Of a stretch of DNA of 64,000 nucleotides, positions 31,572-43,362 are shown piece by piece (positions within the stretch are counted from its first letter, which is position 1; each line of letters opens with the position of its first letter). Under the pieces are notes generated by a model. It had not been told where the DNA came from. It did no database searches and saw only the letters and a list, made by a program, of their open reading frames with translations. Location: positions 59,958,456-60,022,455 of the forward strand of contig QVOM02000126.1 in assembly GCA_003586115.2 (NCBI GenBank), read 5' to 3'. Both the position numbers and the translations under genes were made by a program. The stretch comes from Salvator merianae (Eukaryota; Chordata; Lepidosauria; Squamata; Teiidae).

Positions 31572-32201
31572 CACCAAGAACATTGTGACCTTATATGGAT
31601 TATTTTCTTCTATTCTGGCACAGGTATGCAGAGATCCCATTGAGTGTTATATGCACCTTTCAGTCACTATGACAGTTTCTGTGAATATCACTTTTACGAT
31701 TGCCATAGCTGTAGCAAACCAACTACTCTGAAAATATAGAACAAAATGGAATATTTTTGGTTGTGCCTAATCATTGTGCTATTTCATGCTAGATCACCCT
31801 CTGAGCCTCAATGAAGTGGCGGCATAGAAAAACACCCGTTGGAAGCCCTGCCTAACCCCTGCGATCAAGCAATTTGTCACCCATTACTTGGGAATAAGAA
31901 CAGGAGGTACGTGAAGCCTTTGAAGGAATCTTTAGGTTGGTTTTTAATGTTGAGCATAAAATCTACAAAGCCCTAACTTCTTTCCCCCATTTTTATTGAT
32001 TTTTCAATATGTAAGGTGCTCAGTGCCCTGCCGCCTGTTTCAAGACTTTCCACAGCACCTTTCTGAGGCAATTGTCTGCCACTTTGTAAACAAGCAGTCT
32101 GTCCTCGTCAAGGGAACAAGCAGGTATAAGAAGCTTCGTAAATCCACCATAAGCACTATTTGCAATGCTTCCAGGGTAGGCAGCAGATAATAAATGCAGT
32201 T

Positions 32202-32204
<3 letters not shown>
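31572..32204. other. No recognisable feature
   Basis: No supported gene or repeat. Confidence 0.4.

Positions 32205-32241
<37 letters not shown>
32205..32241. repeat. (TC)n microsatellite
   Basis: About 37 bp of pure TC dinucleotides. Confidence 0.95.
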
Positions 32242-32244
<3 letters not shown>

Positions 32245-32299
32245 GGCTTGTAAAAGAAGCACAGCAAGAAAGGGATAAATAAAGCTATCCAGGATGACT

Positions 32300-33650
32300 C
32301 ACAAGTTGTTTCATATCATCTATCATCTCAAAATTCACCTGAAGGAACTTGCATGCTGCTTCCAAGTTAACCCTTAGTAGTTTTATTTCAAGGCAGTTAT
32401 ACTTATCTTTATAGCTTAAGAAACAGGGTGGCTTTACCCCACCCATTCTCCCCCTTTTTTAAATGCGCACCATGAACCCTTTGAAATGTGCTTGCTCTTG
32501 TTGCCCACTAGAAGGAGAGGGTGAATGCCACATATCTAATTGTGTGTCTCCACAGAAACTTTCCTCTAATTCCTGGTTGCTAACCCGCATTCTTTAAGTC
32601 CTGTGGCCCCTTTCCCAACACTCCTCCTCTGTCTCACAAAGAAAAGAATTTGCTTTCTTTTACTCCACTCCCTTCTCCCCCCTCCCATCCGAGGTCTTTT
32701 CTCATTTCAAAGCCAGCTCCTTGAATGACTATTCAGTATGTGCCGAACGAGGCCTCTCCACAACACTATGCTATAGTAAAAGCCGTGTGTGGTTATAAAG
32801 GCTGCTTGAATGCTGCCCTGCCCTTGGTAGCCCAGGCAGCATACACAGTCCCCTGCCCTAGCCATCTGTATGCAAATCTCTGCAGACTAAGTAAACTTTC
32901 ATAAAAAAAAAAAGGGGGGGGGAGAGAGAGAGAGAAAGAAAAAAAAATCTTGCCTTCCTTTCTGTGTGTTTAGCAATTATTAGTGCACATTGGTCCTTTG
33001 TATTTTGTTATTATGCTTTGTGTACAGAAGAGACTCCCTGGCACCTGCACATATAGGTGGCAGATGGAATTTCTTGGCAGTGGTCTGGAGGTTTCCTCAA
33101 TGTAGCCTGCCGAAGCCACAAACTGGCGTCTTTTATTTCTTTCTGTGGCTACTAGGGAGAAAAGATTAGTAGTAGATTACCAATAGCCTAGAAGCACATT
33201 GGTGGAAAGGGCAGAGAGAGAAATCTGAAGAATGTGTTACAGAAAGGAAGGCTAGAAGGGAGGGACTGATTACTGTATACACTGCAAGCGCCTGGAGAAA
33301 ACCAAAGAGTGAATGTGGTGCTGTTTTGTGATTAGCGGCATGGTTTTATTCATATTGATAATTATAATTGATTATAGAGATTAACTTTCCATTATTATTT
33401 CGGTAGATGAAATGTTAGCAGTAAGTACTCCCAGTACGTTGGGGTCTTCCCAAATGCTCAACTCATTTTGCTTCAGTTAGCTTACTGCTTTTATTCGCTG
33501 TAGCAACTTAACCCTGCAGCCAAGTCACTCAAAATTCATCCATTTCCTCTGAGAATAAGACACTTCCTTAACCCTTTGTTTGGCTTCCGATGAGGAGGTC
33601 TTAGCCTTCTGTCCACCTAAGTGATCCATCCCTCCATGTACTCATATGTT
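32300..33650. other. Repeat-poor stretch, conserved non-coding candidate
   Basis: I recognise no transposon here apart from an A/G run with GA repeats at about 32900-32947. An octamer-like 'atgcaaat' lies at 32870-32877. TAAT-rich homeodomain-like words cluster near 33345-33410 ('attgataattataattgatt'). This mix resembles vertebrate developmental enhancers, but conservation cannot be judged from one sequence. Confidence 0.3.
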
Positions 33651-33989
33651 AATATGGCCATGTCTCCAGTTACCAATCCAAGGCATCCCCAGTTGTTCAG
33701 AAGGCGCCTGCTGGTATCCTATCTCTATCTCTATCTCCACCTCCAGTGGCAGTGGGCATGACTGCCAGTAGAGATGTCTCCTGTGCATGGTACTTTTTCA
33801 CACCCTGTACAGAGGTGTCACAGAAAGGATGCCTCCTTGCTCCAAAATGTAGATGGGTGTGATACCTTTGTTTCTCTGGGTGCCTCCTTCTCTTGGTCCA
33901 AACAGAACCACCTCCACCCAGAAATGGAGATGTAGCCTATGACTGTTGATCCCATAAACAAATCTCTTTTTGTGAATAGGCAAACTCAT

Positions 33990-34260
33990 AATGGTTTATT
34001 TAAGACATTCCTTTTCAGCTAGGCTTTTGCTAATTAGATCTAGTGACATTTCCCCTCCTGTGTCATTGCTTTTAATTTGATTTTGCTTCTACATTTTTAT
34101 GTTTTGTTTAAACTTTCTTCTATTTTACTTCTTCTTTATTAATCTGTTTTATCTGCTTATTGTTCATTGCCCTGAGACTTCAGTGAAGGGTGATATAAAA
34201 ATCAGTAAATACAATACAATGGAAGACAAGACAATATAGTACAGGATAATGTAATACAAT
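33990..34260 (+). mobile_element. L2/CR1-group LINE 3' end
   Basis: AT-rich 3' UTR with 'cattgccctgagacttcagt' and 'gaagggtgatataaaaatca', then a degenerate 'aatacaatacaat' tail. It matches the 3' ends at 370-437 and 53800-53845. Confidence 0.6.
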
Positions 34261-34343
34261 ACAATACTTAGTAGAATTATATGGCACAGCCTGTTCAAAT
34301 GAAATATACATATAAATTAATAATAGCAATAATAAAAAAGTAG

Positions 34344-34453
34344 AGCTACATCCAGAGATTGCTTGCTTACACAGCTATGATATTCCTGAATAAAGCTTTA
34401 TTCTGGAAATTCCAAATATAGCAGAATAAGTAAGTGACATCTGAATGCAGCCC
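34344..34453. mobile_element. Short MITE with GGGCTGCATYCAG-like ends
   Basis: Left 'agagctacatccag' and right 'ctgaatgcagccct' are inverted with 11 of 14 matches. The centre has 'gcttgcttac' opposite 'gtaagtgac' and 'ctgaataaagctttattctgg', so most of the 110 bp can fold back. Ends resemble the 14786-15278 element. Confidence 0.5.
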
Positions 34454-34891
34454 TTAGAAACAGATAATGGTACAGAAAGTTATTGGACTAAATACAGCTT
34501 CCTATTTAGGGGACACTGATTTGTTTAATTACAGTACCTGGTACCATTCTGGATCTTAAATTGAAAGATAAATAAAGTATTTGTCGATTATATATCTCAA
34601 GCCATGAAGTTACAATAATCAAATTACAATCTGAGAAGAATCTAAGTATTAGAACTAGGCATAGCTGACCCAGAAATGGGCCACAGTGGCTGAGGAGATT
34701 AAAATTAAATAGGTGAAAATAATTTTATCTATGGCTACATCTAAACAGCTGAAAATGGACTTCTCTCAAGTGTCCTTGGAGCTTAGTGGGCACGTGTTCC
34801 CCCACACTTTGGGCACACAGCGCTCTCCAAGGCACAAAATCTGCCTTTAAAGGTGCCCTATGTGCCGAGTGCAAGAAGCAAGTCTGAGATC

Positions 34892-35210
34892 TAGAGATGA
34901 CCATGAACTTAAATTGGCTCTTTGGGTCACAGCGAGCCAAACATTCCTTTGTTCAGTTTGAATTTGGACTTTTTTTCTTTGAACAGGCAGCATGTTGTGT
35001 TCAAATGAAAACCTTTCAAACACCTTTAAATCTCAGGTTGAATAGTGTGTGTTCACTAGGTTCGTCTGAACACTCCTTTGTTTGGTTTGAATTCAAACTC
35101 TGTTTTTGAACAGGCAGGCGTCCTTTGAACTCAGTTTTGAACTCAAATTTTTCAAATACTCCTGTTTGATTCAAACAGGTTTGAACCTGGATCAGCTTGG
35201 CACATCTCTA
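34892..35210. mobile_element. MITE with TAGAGATG...CATCTCTA ends
   Basis: A 319-bp element starts 'tagagatgacc' and ends 'ggcacatctcta'. If TA is the duplicated target, the element is Tc1/mariner-like; otherwise TA belongs to the terminal repeat. The interior carries repeated 'gtttgaattcaaac'-like and 'tttgaacaggcag' motifs twice (34980 and 35108), suggesting two internal repeat halves. Non-coding. Confidence 0.55.
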
Positions 35211-35479
35211 CTAAGGACAAATCAAACATTTTGGTTACCTCCCCTGCTGCTGTGTAAAGTGACAGTGGTGCAGGAGGTGAATAATTGGGACCGATTTCCA
35301 CGTAGGCTGGTTTAGCTTTGCACCCAGAATGGTCAACTTTTAGAGGCATTTCTGATGCTAAATTGCAACAGGCAAAAACCTCACAGCTGCCAACCTTCTG
35401 TTCCACAGCTGCAAAGCTTTTGGAGGCTGGGAGGCACTGGGATTTGAGTTATCACTGTAGATTCTCATTCTGGCCATTA

Positions 35480-35770
35480 GGTGAAAAGTGCACTAAATGG
35501 GGACCCAAGGACAATGGTATCCACATGCCAGCAGTGCTCCTGGGCAGGCAGCATGCCTCTGAGGGGCAGCAAAAGCCTTTGGAGATGTCCTTCATTCAGA
35601 GTGAGAAGAGTAACTCAGAGGATGTTCAAGCCTCTACCATGAAGAATGAGCGACAGCATGAGCGACCTATCTGGCTGTCATTCTACATAGCCTTCATTTG
35701 TGACGTACAGAAAATGGCTGACTTCTGAGCCCATTTCCTGCACTTCTTGAAATAAGGCCATGCTGTAACT
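35480..35770 (-). repeat. 'AAGTCAGCCATTTT' dispersed family, reverse copy
   Basis: 'gaaaatggctgacttctgag', then 'cccatttcctgcacttctt' at about 35711-35750, is the reverse complement of the family core 'aagtgcaggaaatgg...agaagtcagccattttc'. Boundaries are uncertain. Confidence 0.5.
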
Positions 35771-37394
35771 TCAAAGCCAGGAGAACTTTGAAATTTGCAA
35801 ATGCAGGAAATATGGGGCATATTGGCTCCACATAACTGCCATTATCTCCTGTCACGGGGATGCAACCTAAGTCTTATATATTTTGAAAATCACTGAGGTT
35901 CCTTTAAAGATACTGTTGGGAGGTTGTCTTTTCTTCAGTTGATTTCCGCAAAGCTGATGCAACCATAAGGCAAACAAATTTTGTAAATTCACCTTTGAAC
36001 ACAGATGCTCCATTTTCCTTCATTAGAAGACTATATACTTGGTTAGGCTGAGCATGTACTTAACCTAACTGGATCCTAAGCAAATGACGTTTCACTTTAA
36101 GTTTCTGTCCAGTGAGACATAGGCTGCCTCCAGAAGATGAGACAAAAACACAGGATCTTGTTTGGATCCTGCAGTTGCCTCTTGCTGCCCCTGCCAGACA
36201 GCAAGCCCAGGCACTTACCTGTCTGAATGCTTGCTCCAGTGATGGCACAGTGTGGATATCTGGGCATTTCAATGGTCCAAAATACTTGGAAGTGCAGAAT
36301 CACCACTCCCTACACATACATGACAGCCATTTTCTGTCTAGTGTGACTCCACACATGCACAGTGGCTATTTCCAACATTGTGATTCCTGAGGGCAAACGT
36401 TCAGACAAGGTCAGTCCTCTTGCTATACTGGTAAAACCAAAGTCAAAAGTTGATTTTCCCACAATAGCATTATTGTGGGATTTCACCCCCAATATTGTGG
36501 CTACGTTAGGACTGCCTACATTAGGACTGCCAAGGACATGTGTGGCCACCCCAACATAGTGTCTGGAAAATCCTGGGTTTTAAACACTGTTTGGATGCAG
36601 TCATAGATTTACAGAGTGTTAGAGAGTGAAGTCAAAACCAAAGAAGGGCTAAGAGAAAGAGGAACGACAGTACCCAATATTTAAAAACATGGCAGCTAAG
36701 TGGTAGAAAAAATAGTAATCGCGTAAATCAGTCAAAATACATGAAAAAATAACTGTGTTTTTAAAAATCAGCAAAATGGTGAATTTTCAGTACAAAATTT
36801 ACTGTTCTTTCTTTCTCTCATCCTCTCTCTCTTTCACAATAATTTGTGAGTATAGATGGCTGTTTTTATATATTATAAAGAGCCTTCTGGACTTCATGGA
36901 AAAAACTCTGAAACCTCTTTCTAAAATGAGCCCTTCGGCAACAGCAGATTATCAAGAACTTGTGACCCACATTAGAATATTACTGATATCTATCTTCCAT
37001 GATCTAAGCAGATGTTTAACCATCTCAGTACTGCCTCAGGTGTTGTATCTATCTACAGACATATGGTAAAGACATTGGACTGGAGCTATATGAAACATCT
37101 CTAGGTTTATTTTTATTTTTTTTCTCCAAAGGATTCTGAGGTAATTGTTTGTAGCATCTGTCACAATAAAACCAGGGTGAAGGAACAGTACCTTTATAAT
37201 GTATTTCTGTTGATGCCCATGTTAAAAAAATAAATTAAACTACTTTGCGCCACAAAGCACCAGTACTACTTTAAAGTGTATTAATGGGGAAAAAACACAT
37301 GCAGGAACACTGCATATGTAAATACATACACATACACATAACTGCTGAAACCTTGGAGAGTCACTGTCATGCTATGTAGATGATATTAAACTAA
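35771..37394. other. No recognisable feature
   Basis: Mostly AT-rich. Around 36400-36560 there are short repeated phrases ('acaatagcattattgtggga' palindrome near 36462-36481; 'ttaggactgcc' twice at 36507 and 36522). No gene. Confidence 0.4.
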
Positions 37395-37399
37395 GGCTG

Positions 37400-37490
37400 C
37401 ATGCAAATGACTGAAAATGGGCTAGCATGCAAATAGCAGGCCCCTTACTCCAGGTTATAATTCAGAACAAGGCCCAGTGCAGAAAGGGTT
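37400..37490. mobile_element. One-arm relic of the 14040 foldback MITE
   Basis: Ends with 'aaggcccagtgcagaaaggg' preceded by 'ttataattcagaac', matching the right arm of 14040-14230. The left arm is only weakly present. Confidence 0.55.
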
Positions 37491-40429
37491 TATTTATTTC
37501 CATTGGTGCTCAGTTTAGAATGTTTAGTTCAGAGTTGTTGGTTGTTGTTTTTGTTTTGTTTTATTTTGCTAATATCCCCTTCCTGAGGGTCTTCTAAACC
37601 TTGGACCAAAGGTTTCAGCTAGGATAGTAAGGGTTCCTACCTAAAGAAGGAAGATGCCCCCTTTATTCCATGCAGACTGAGAGCAAAGCCACAGGCACTG
37701 AAAATGCCCCCCCCCCCAACTTTGCTTCACAGGACTCGGGCAAAAAACAGGCTATATCTCTGCATAGAGCCCATTTTCAGAAGCAACAGGCAGCTACAAG
37801 GAGCAAGGAGAATACAACAAAGATGGCATCCTTGCCATTCAGCCAATGGGTTTCTTTCATTATCTCAAAAGTCTTCTACAGACAAAAACTCTCTTTTCTG
37901 TTCACAGAAGGCAAAGTCAGGGCCAGATCCAAAGACTTTTGACTATGGGAAGAAAGATGCATTAAAAGCTATTACCTGTCTTGCAGCTGTTTGGTGAAGG
38001 CTGGATTATTAACAGAAATAAATAAAAGGCAATGTCCTAGATAGAAAATCTTTTTAAAATGTTCAAGATACATATTTCAGGGATGGATACATTGCTTCAG
38101 GGCAAGATATTGGACTTGATTTTCCCTTGTAGTCTTACAACTGTATCATCACTTTTCAAGCATATATGTTCAAGGAATGCCATTTAGATGTCCTCTCACC
38201 TATCTTGAAACTAGCACATATCTCAAGTTTGTTTTTTTAGAAAAAAGATGTGTCTAACAAAAAACATTGTAAGCATGAGATTGGATTACTTAAAAAGAAA
38301 ACAAACAAACAATTGAGTCATATTGGATGGCTTTCATTGATATACTGCATAGTTTCTTTTGTATAACAGAACTTTCATCCCCATTGAAACCAGACACCTT
38401 AAAGAAGGCACTGACAGCACTAGAATGTCAAAGAAAGCATTTTAACTATGCTGCGCGACCCAAGAAAATGCATCACATTATTTTCATAAGTGTGGCTCAA
38501 ACACGGAGGATAGCCTAGCAGTAACATTCTCCTTATTTGTGAAAGCAGAAAACGTTTGGCCATATAGAAGAGTATATTACCTATCTATTACAAGAAAAGA
38601 AAATTAAGTCCAAGGATTCTGTATTAACTCTATGATGGAGTCCACTCTTTGCAATTTGTCTGTTTTCTTTTGAACTTCCTTGATATAGAACACATCTTCA
38701 ATGCATGGGTCAGACACTTTTGATGGGATGCTAGGGAAGTCACAAGCCAAAGAATCGGGGGGGGGGGGAGGAACCAGCTACACCCTAGAAGCCTTTAAAA
38801 AGCATCTTAAGCACATGCTCAAGGAACCACTCCAGGCTCATTACCTCAAGCCCTGACAAGGCTACCAAATCACCTCTCTGCAGTTCATCAAATGCCAAAC
38901 ACAGCCTTGAATTGCAATGAAGCAGTCAGACATATTCTCAAATGAAGAGAATTTTTCTGACATGCTTGTTTATAAGTTCAAAATGGGGTGGGCAAGTTTA
39001 GTGTTACAGAATTAGCCCTAGTGGAGTAGGAAGAACTTACACTGCATCTACAGACTAAAAATGCACCTGGTGAGGACCAAAGGGGTACAATATCCTGATG
39101 CCAGATGAACCCCCAGATATGCAGTATGTCTCCACGGGTCAGGAAACCCCCTTCCTTCCCATAACGTGCTGCAATCCCTGTAAGGATGCAGTCTGCGTTT
39201 AATGAAAATCCTTGGGTGTTAAAGGTGAAACAGAAATCTAGTCAAATGGTAAATGCCGGGAGAAGAGGAAAGAAGATTAAAGTGGAAAAAAGAGTTGTTA
39301 CATTTTCATGTTGTGGTAATCTCATACTAGTTGGTGCACCGTGTGGTCACCATTAACTCTCTCTAAGATGGCAAGCAAACTCTTCAAACGGTATGCTCCC
39401 TTCCTTTTTTTTTTTCTTTTTTTTCAAAATGTTATCTCATAATATAAAATTTCAGACTGAAAACTCTGTCATGAAAGCATTCTTTGTGCTCTGTATTGAT
39501 GCATATAGCTGGGGGGGGGGGGACACAGCCATTTATTTCACATGTAATTCAGTTAGCTTCAATATCCTCTTGAGAAGCTGAAATGAACTAAAACATATGG
39601 TACATCTGAAACCCCGTGCAAAAACTTAGCATCAGATGTTACATTAATGATAGAACTTGATAATTGCAGTTTAAAAGCTCAAGAGATGTTTCCCAACTCT
39701 TTTATTTCTTCCCTCCCTACTCCAGAGAGGGGACACTAGTGGTTCTTGTCCAGGGACAGACTGAATGCTTATGTGTAGCATAAGGGCTGACAATTGCAGA
39801 GACAGCCTTCTTAGAGATTTTGTGTGTATGTATAAAGCCTGTGTCAACCTCCATGCGAGATCTTGGTTAAATGGGGTTTGTTATTCTCTAACAGTGTGCC
39901 CATAGTAGCTTTGTGCCACCTGTTAGCCTGCATCAAGACTTGCTTTTAAAATACACAATAAGCAGATTGTTTGTCCCAGTTCTATACAGACAACTGTATT
40001 AGTGTTCACCCATACATCCACACAAACAGAGCTACAGTGAGCTATTCACCAGAAACTAAACCATCAACTCAGAAGTTTCTCTAATAATAACACAACCATT
40101 TCAAACTTTACTTTACCTGTTGAGGCTTAAAGCATAATCTCTAATGCTCTAAATCAAAGCAAAAACTTTTTCCAATGCCTGTGTGGAGATAATAGCTTTA
40201 AAAACAGAAAAAAATCCACATGTCGATTTCAAGGATTTTTTTTTTCTTATATTACTGCATTTACTATCATTCTAAATTTATGAAGCCTTGGCACTTCCCT
40301 TTACTTTCTCTGCCCCTTTGCAATGTCTGCAGCAAAACAGTAAATTTCAAGACACTGCCAGATAATTTTTCACTGCAGAATAAATTATTCGTTCTTGCAC
40401 TGTAGATTGATCAGTTACCATAACTGTTA
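37491..40429. other. No gene; AT-rich with short homopolymers
   Basis: Contains a C-run near 37708-37717, G-runs at 38757-38768 and 39511-39522, and T-runs near 39404. No coding, tandem or inverted structure was convincing. Longest open frames are under 100 codons and unrecognised. Confidence 0.45.
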
Positions 40430-41432
40430 GGTCCTTTCTGCGGGGGAATGGAATTCCATGCTACAAAAGGGACCAGAAGTCTCTTTCCACGTGCTAGTGT
40501 GGGGTAAGGGAGGACCCATCCCTTCTGAGCATGCTCCTTCTGCATAGAATGGAGCATAGAATTGGATAAGGCAACCAAAATGGCACCCAATCCCACTCCA
40601 CTGGTAGACCTTAATATCAAGATCTATCAGCATGCTACCAGGACCAGCCCAGAACAGTAGACTGTGTGCGGAAGGCACATGGTTTGCTGTTCCAGGATGC
40701 AGGATGTCCATTTTGGTGGCATAACAGGGACCACCATCAAACAGCCCCTCCCCCCAGGAACCCTGAAATACAGGAACTTTTGTTCCTGGCCTTCAGAGGT
40801 CGCAGTGCTGGCTCCAAAGCTTCCCCAACCTTTGGAGCCAGTGAAGGAGGATTGGATGAGATGGGTTGTCCCAATGCAGATAGCCTTATCCTATGCCAGT
40901 AGCAGCAACTACTGCTTCTGCATCATTAATGATCTTGTAGAAGAAGAATTTCAGCAGATACAACTTCTCATGCACACATCTGCTGCAGTTCCTTCTCTGC
41001 ACTAGTATTAAGGTTTAGAAGTTGTGTTTCCTTCACCATCTTGCCATGTAATTGATGACCCCTTCTATGCTTACCTGCCTTTAGTGAGAATCAGAGGGTC
41101 AGACTCAGCTAGACCTCCTGATTCAGACCAGGGGAAGGTGTGTTGAGGATCAGCATCACCTGCACAACAGTACCAACCTAGGCTGCAGCCTTCTGCATTC
41201 CTACGGTGTTCTAGATCAGGGCCACTGATCCTGCTGGTAGTCCTCATCATATGGATCTAGCAGTGATTCTGATTAAGGTCTCCCTAATTAGAATCACACT
41301 CTGTCTAATGCAGACAAAGCAGACAAATGGGGGGCATGGCTCATAGATCTGCATTAATGTGCAGTTCTATGAGGCTTAAATGCACACTACGTAGGCCCTT
41401 AATCTGAATTAAGGGCCCACGCAGAAAGGACC
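40430..41432. mobile_element. ~1.0-kb MITE with GGTCCTTTCTGCG ends
   Basis: Left end 'ggtcctttctgcg' and right end 'cgcagaaaggacc' are a perfect 13-bp inverted repeat. The left is preceded by TTA but the right is followed by TAT, so the target duplication is unproven. The first half (40465-40905) belongs to the same family as 8055, 15415 and 48362. The second half differs and may be an internal insertion or a longer master form. No transposase is visible. Confidence 0.65.
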
Positions 41433-42371
41433 TATAAGTGAATTGCCTTGTGTTATGGGGACTTCTCTGTCATTCCACAGAGATCCAGCGACACTCTAGT
41501 TATTGAATGGACCTTTGGAACTGAGGATTTAAAGCAGTCACAGAACTAGAGAGTTAAGACCAAGGAAAGGTGGAGAAAGTAAATGTGCATGTTTCTTTTA
41601 TTAACAATAATTGAGGATTAGGAGGGCAGGTTAGATGGAATCAGTATGTCAGTCAGTGAGATAATTAGCCTCAAACAGAGCAGCTGAATCCATTTGACAG
41701 GACACATGAACAAGAAACTGGCAATATTCTAAGCTGCTATAAGGGGAAGGGATACTGTAACTTCAATGTTTTCCTTTAATTCCAATAAAATTGACTAGTG
41801 ATAGGGTGAGTGGCATGTAAGGAGCATGGCAGCAGTTGCAACGCTGTATACTTTGCCACACAGTTTCTTTTTTGTTCCACAATAGAGAACATGCCAGAAA
41901 AGGGAGAAATGTAGGATAGGGAACTACTGGGCCCTACAATTCTCAATATCTAATGCCAGTTCCATATTGAGTGAGACAGGAGGGCTGAAATGGGAAAACA
42001 AAATATGAAGCATCAGACCAAGAAGGCAGAGAAAGAAAGACTAGCAGGGAAGGGGAGGAGGTACCTCTCACATTGGTAATTGACCAGAGTAGAATTCCCA
42101 AATGATGCTCAAGCTATGAGCCTCAGGTTCTGCATAGGAGGCTTGAATGGACCTACGGCAAGTAGCGAGTGGAAGGGAAGAGGGGAGTAGCACTGAGAGA
42201 TGCAGCACTTGGCATCTTACTTCTACCTGAATAGGACTGCATCTGGATATACAACTGAGCAGTCAGGAAGCTCCTGCTCCATTGCTAAGCTACTTCCTAA
42301 TCTGGTGCCTGCAAGTGGGTCTCAACTTGCCAATGGAGTGGATAATACAGCTATAGCCCATTGGAGGAGCC
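41433..42371. other. No recognisable feature
   Basis: No supported gene or repeat. Confidence 0.4.
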
Positions 42372-42374
42372 ATG

Positions 42375-42885
42375 GGGCCTGTTCGCACTTAGCGAGTAGA
42401 ACGTTCCAGGTCACTTGCTGAAATGGAGCATTCGCACCTGTGAACAGCCGCAGAAGAAACTCACTGAAGCCAACCTGATGCTCACCTGAAGCCTACCTGC
42501 TGTGGTCAAGAAAATTGTAGACTTCAAGCCAACTAGCGTGATCAGGTGAGAATCAGGAGTGGTGTGTTCACACTACTTCTTGGTTTGGAATGGAACAGGG
42601 CGGGGATTGTGTGGCCGTGCAGGTGCCATCAGACGGTTTGAACCCTGGTTTGGATTTTGGAGTCTGGACCCTGGCAGCCATTCCAGACACATGTCTGGAC
42701 ACAGCCCTCTAGGTCCAGACACAGCTATCTAACTAGTGCACTCCCATTCACTCTGCTTCCCCAGCTGGTCAGCTCGCAAAGTGTTCCAGCGCTGATAGTT
42801 GCAAACACTCCTCACAGTACCCAATCCTGTCCGGCCTGAACCCTGCTAATTAGAACTTTCTACTGTCATAAGTGCAAACAGGCCC
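42375..42885. mobile_element. Harbinger-like MITE, best-preserved ends
   Basis: Left 'gggcctgttcgcactta' and right 'taagtgcaaacaggccc' match at 16 of 17 positions. The 3-bp 'atg' flanks both sides (42372-42374, 42886-42888). The left half carries 'acgttccagg' and 'ggagcattcgcacctg' echoes like the other copies. The interior (511 bp total) is otherwise different from the 18948 copy, so the family shares mainly its ends. Confidence 0.8.
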
Positions 42886-42986
42886 ATGACGTTCTGCAAG
42901 AAGAAAGATACCTAGGGAATTGAACTAGGTCTGCTCTGACTCCTCCCTGCTCCATTAGAAAGTCATACCTTATGCTCCCTAACAGG

Positions 42987-43354
42987 CAGCGGCGTAGCTA
43001 CATGTTCCGCCACCCGGGGCGGACCAAACGGCGGCAGCCGAGCAGGGCGCCCCGCCCTGCAGGACGCCCCGCCCTGCAGCTGCCTACTTCCGCTGCCGCC
43101 GTGATGATGGCCGCGCGCGCGCACGCCAGCCGGCACGGTGAGCGAGCGGCGAGTGAGCAGCGGGTGGGGCGAGCGAGCGAGCGGCGGGTGGGGCAAGCGA
43201 GCGGCGAGCGAGCGGCGGACGTGCCGGTGAAGCCGACTAAAGGCAAACCAGCAGCCGGGCGGGCGGGAGGGCCCAACTCAAAGGCGGGCGCCGCCCCCAA
43301 CAAGGCGCCGCCCGGTGCGCACCGCCCCCCGCGCCCCCCCTTGCTACGCCAGTG
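42987..43354. mobile_element. CpG-rich hAT MITE, 368 bp, 8-bp target duplication
   Basis: Ends 'cagcggcgtagc' and 'gctacgccagtg' (10 of 12 inverted match) are flanked by a perfect 'ctaacagg' at 42979-42986 and 43355-43362. The interior is extremely GC-rich with direct repeats: 'cgccccgccctgcag' twice near 43048-43080 and 'gagcgagcggcgggtggggc'-type units near 43140-43215. The same ends occur on 11464-12221. Open frames of 101 and 128 codons are compositional artefacts. Confidence 0.9.
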
Positions 43355-43362
43355 CTAACAGG

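Noticed and set aside
42972..43358. Possible CpG-island promoter with a 128-codon frame
   Set aside because: The GC-rich block coincides with an element bounded by hAT ends and an 8-bp target duplication.
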